Shown here in pieces: positions 30,502 through 32,713 of a stretch of 32,713 bases of DNA. The stretch lies in assembly GCA_947629545.1 (NCBI GenBank), contig CANREE010000026.1:1-32713 (forward strand). The letters run 5' to 3'. The first letter of the stretch is position 1; the number at the start of each line of letters is the position of its first letter. Made by a program: the position numbers and the translations under genes. Source of the stretch: an uncultured Lachnospiraceae bacterium (GTDB taxonomy: Bacteria; Bacillota; Clostridia; Lachnospirales; Lachnospiraceae). The notes under the pieces were generated by a model. It did not search any database. It was not told where the DNA came from and saw nothing but the letters and a program-made list of their open reading frames with translations.

Positions 30502-31890
30502 ATGAAGCTATGGGGCGGACGTTTTACAAAAGAAGAGAATCAGGCAGTGCATGAATTCAACGAATCCCTGTCATTTGACCGAAGGCTGTACCGCCATGAT
30601 ATCATGGGCAGCATCGCTCATGTGAAAATGCTTGCGAAGCAGGGGATCGTATCAGAGGAAGACCGGGACGCGGTCATTGCCGGACTGGAAGGGATCCTTA
30701 AGGATATCGAGGAGGGAAAGCTTAAATTTACGAAGGAATATGAAGATATTCATTCCTTCGTTGAGGCGAACCTGACGGAACGCATCGGAGAGGCCGGGAA
30801 GCGCCTCCACACAGGGCGCAGCCGCAATGATCAGGTGGCGTTGGATATGAAGCTTTACTGCCGGGAACAGGCGGATGAGATCAGCGCTCTCATAAAGGAG
30901 TTGCAGAAAGTTCTCCTTGCTGTCATGGAGGAAAATCTGGAAACATATATGCCGGGATTTACCCATCTGCAGAAAGCCCAGCCGGTAACCCTTGCGCACC
31001 ATGTGGGGGCGTATTTTGAAATGTTTGCACGTGACCGGGGACGGCTTGGAGATCTTCGGAAGCGGATGAACCAGTGCCCCTTAGGCGCCGGAGCTCTGGC
31101 GGGGACCACATATCCGTTAGACCGGGAATATACGGCCCGGCTGCTGGAATTTGACTGTCCCACCTATAATAGTATGGATTCGGTAGCGGACAGGGACTAC
31201 CTGATCGAGCTGCTGAGCGCGCTTGCCATCGTTGCCATGCATTTAAGCCGTTTCTGCGAGGAGATTATTCTCTGGAACAGCAATGAGTACCGTTTCGTGG
31301 AACTCGATGATGAATACAGCACCGGAAGCAGTATTATGCCCCAGAAGAAGAATCCGGATATTGCGGAGCTTGTCCGCGGAAAGACCGGGCGTGTTTATGG
31401 GGCTCTTATGTCCCTGCTGACCACAATGAAGGGGATTCCGTTGGCCTATAATAAAGATATGCAGGAGGATAAGGAGCCGGCGTTTGATGCCATCGACACG
31501 GTGAAAGGCTGCCTTGCACTGTTTACCGGTATGGTCTCTACGATGACCTTCCGCAAGGAAGTAATGGCTGCCAGTGCGAAGAACGGTTTTACCAATGCCA
31601 CCGATGCGGCGGATTATCTTGTGAATAAGGGCGTGCCCTTCCGGGACGCCCATGGGATTGTGGGTCAGCTGGTTCTTTATTGTATCGATAAAGGGATCGC
31701 GCTTGACGATATGAGTCTGGAAGAATATAAGGCTGTCAGCCCGTTTTTTGAGGAAGATATCTATGACGCGATCTCCCTTAAGACCTGCGTCGAGAAGAGG
31801 ACAGTCATCGGCGCACCGGGGTCGGAAGCCATGAAAAAGGCGATCGAGGCCTGCCGGGAGCGGCTCGCGGACGAGCCCGGAGGGCAGTAA
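30502..31890 (+). CDS. argH: Argininosuccinate lyase
   Basis: Last step of arginine synthesis: splits argininosuccinate into arginine and fumarate. It starts MKLWGGRFTKE as usual. It carries HTGRSRNDQVALDMKLY, PGFTHLQKAQPVTLAHH and the fumarase-superfamily signature TGSSIMPQKKNPD (catalytic Ser about residue 276-277). Its 462 residues are typical. ATG 30502 follows GAGGAG about 9 bases upstream. argG is not adjacent; the gene follows yfhO by 49 bases on the same strand, with no terminator seen between, so cotranscription is possible. A match to ARG-box palindromes directly before the gene was not found. Confidence 0.97.
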   Translation: MKLWGGRFTKEENQAVHEFNESLSFDRRLYRHDIMGSIAHVKMLAKQGIVSEEDRDAVIAGLEGILKDIEEGKLKFTKEYEDIHSFVEANLTERIGEAGKRLHTGRSRNDQVALDMKLYCREQADEISALIKELQKVLLAVMEENLETYMPGFTHLQKAQPVTLAHHVGAYFEMFARDRGRLGDLRKRMNQCPLGAGALAGTTYPLDREYTARLLEFDCPTYNSMDSVADRDYLIELLSALAIVAMHLSRFCEEIILWNSNEYRFVELDDEYSTGSSIMPQKKNPDIAELVRGKTGRVYGALMSLLTTMKGIPLAYNKDMQEDKEPAFDAIDTVKGCLALFTGMVSTMTFRKEVMAASAKNGFTNATDAADYLVNKGVPFRDAHGIVGQLVLYCIDKGIALDDMSLEEYKAVSPFFEEDIYDAISLKTCVEKRTVIGAPGSEAMKKAIEACRERLADEPGGQ

Positions 31891-31936
31891 CGGCAGAAGG
31901 CGATCTGTGAGAGGACCTGATCGACACAGTTCAGAT

Positions 31937-32713
31937 CTAAACAGGGGATTTTGCCGTCTCGATTGTCGTCCCTCCATAGGCATAGCTGACCGGAAGACAG
32001 ACAAGCGGCGGCCGCAGCGTTACGTTATCCATCAAAACCAGCTCCACGCACATCTCCGCGATGGCGTCCGTGGGCTGGACGATGGTGGAGCAGACGTAGC
32101 GGCCGTCGCCGAACATCCGCGCCCCGTCGAAGCCGATGATCTGCACATCTTCCGGAACCTTAACGCCCATCGATTCCAGAACCTTCATGATCTGGAACGC
32201 CAGGTTGTCCGTCACACAGAACAGCCCGTCGAAATCCAGCTTCCCGTTATGGAAATGCTCTCTCAGAAAATCTACGAAACCATCGAATGGATCCCCGTCG
32301 TCCAATATCTTCATCTCGTAATTCAGCTGTCTTGCCAGGCAGCCGTTCTCGAAACCGGAGCGGCGCTTATTGGGCTCGTTGGTAAGAGAGGAGCCGATCC
32401 GCAGGAAGGCCACCTTCTTACAGCCCAGATCGGCCAGCTTCTCGGCGGCCATCTGTCCGCCGGCGTAATTATCGCTGGCCACGCAGGGGATGCCGGGACC
32501 CATATAGCGGTCGATCGTCACATAAGGCGTGTCCGGTTCCACGATCAGGTCCGGATTGTAGGTCAGGCCGATGATGCCGTCCACCTTGTTCTGTCGGACC
32601 ATATTAATGTATTCCTGCTCCTCGGTCGGGTTGAAGGCCGTGCAGCAGAGGAGCATCTTATATCTGCGCTTCTGCAGCGCCAGATTGAGGTGGTAGGCCA
32701 GATCCGCGAAGAA
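31937..32713 (-). CDS. LacI-family transcriptional regulator, C-terminal part (5' truncated by window)
   Basis: Sugar-binding domain of a LacI/GalR-type regulator, 258 residues visible. The frame is open to the right window edge, so the N-terminal helix-turn-helix (about 60-80 residues) lies outside. Family features: the first visible residues FFADLAYHLN, then VDGIIGL, YVTIDRYMG, VASDNYAGGQMAAEKLADLG, KVAFLRIG, RRSGFENG, FDGLFCVTDNLAFQIMKVL and DVQIIGFDG. The ATG at 32656 is internal. It is convergent with argH, 46 bases apart. Ligand and targets cannot be told. Confidence 0.92.
   Translation of the reverse strand, partial: FFADLAYHLNLALQKRRYKMLLCCTAFNPTEEQEYINMVRQNKVDGIIGLTYNPDLIVEPDTPYVTIDRYMGPGIPCVASDNYAGGQMAAEKLADLGCKKVAFLRIGSSLTNEPNKRRSGFENGCLARQLNYEMKILDDGDPFDGFVDFLREHFHNGKLDFDGLFCVTDNLAFQIMKVLESMGVKVPEDVQIIGFDGARMFGDGRYVCSTIVQPTDAIAEMCVELVLMDNVTLRPPLVCLPVSYAYGGTTIETAKSPV

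Noticed and set aside
30551-30565. TGAATTCA palindrome near the start of argH as an ARG box
   Set aside because: It is within the coding region, short, and lacks the full 18-base ARG-box pattern.
31891-31936. GATCTG/CAGATC inverted repeat in the argH-lacI convergent gap as a terminator
   Set aside because: Short, interrupted stem without a clear T run on either strand; too weak to call.

Overview
The window is a stretch of chromosome from an endospore-forming member of the Clostridia, most likely Lachnospiraceae and GC-rich for that group. The evidence is a complete spoIIIA operon, spoIVB, strong AGGAGG-type ribosome binding sites, sigma-A promoters of TTGACA/TATAAT type, and a gene order matching the Firmicutes block spoIIIA - asp23/yqhY - nusB - xseA - xseB - ispA - dxs - tlyA - argR - recN - spoIVB. 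Species cannot be named from the sequence alone.

Layout. (1) 2-1360: 3' part of glycogen phosphorylase. (2) 1458-8176: spoIIIAA to spoIIIAH, the mother-cell half of the SpoIIIA-SpoIIQ channel. A candidate sigma-E promoter sits inside a terminator-like hairpin ahead of spoIIIAA, and a strong terminator follows spoIIIAH. (3) 8186-17734: a ten-gene co-directional run (Asp23-family protein, nusB, xseA, xseB, ispA, dxs, tlyA, nadK, argR, recN) with short gaps or overlaps, behind one good promoter. (4) 17738-19489: a small DUF4321 membrane protein on the minus strand and spoIVB on the plus strand, divergent. spo0A is not at its usual place after spoIVB. (5) 19490-19794: a gene-free, GC-rich stretch with several consecutive near-perfect hairpins, the least explained piece of the window. 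(6) 19795-22723: a secreted GHL10-like glycosidase, an SH3 lipoprotein and a DarA/PstA-type cyclic-di-AMP receptor, closed by a terminator. (7) 22749-26214: an AraC-family regulator divergent from rhaB and rhaD (L-rhamnose catabolism; no isomerase or transporter here). (8) 26236-30452: a membrane-anchored amidase divergent from a gtrA-yfhO pair (wall/teichoic-acid glycosylation type). (9) 30502-31890: argH. (10) 31937-32713: 3' part of a LacI-type regulator on the minus strand.

Functionally the window combines sporulation machinery, a housekeeping operon (transcription termination, exonuclease VII, isoprenoid precursors, rRNA methylation, NADP synthesis, arginine control, recombination repair), cell-envelope genes and sugar use. 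A recurring oddity is in-frame or near-gene tandem repeats and low-complexity insertions in otherwise conserved genes: spoIIIAA, the tail of spoIIIAE, spoIIIAF, xseB and the SH3 lipoprotein. No CRISPR array, prophage, transposase, tRNA or rRNA was seen. The strongest candidates for something undescribed are the multi-hairpin element at 19498-19629, the minisatellite grown out of the 3' end of spoIIIAE, and the overlapping terminator/promoter/RBS ahead of spoIIIAA.
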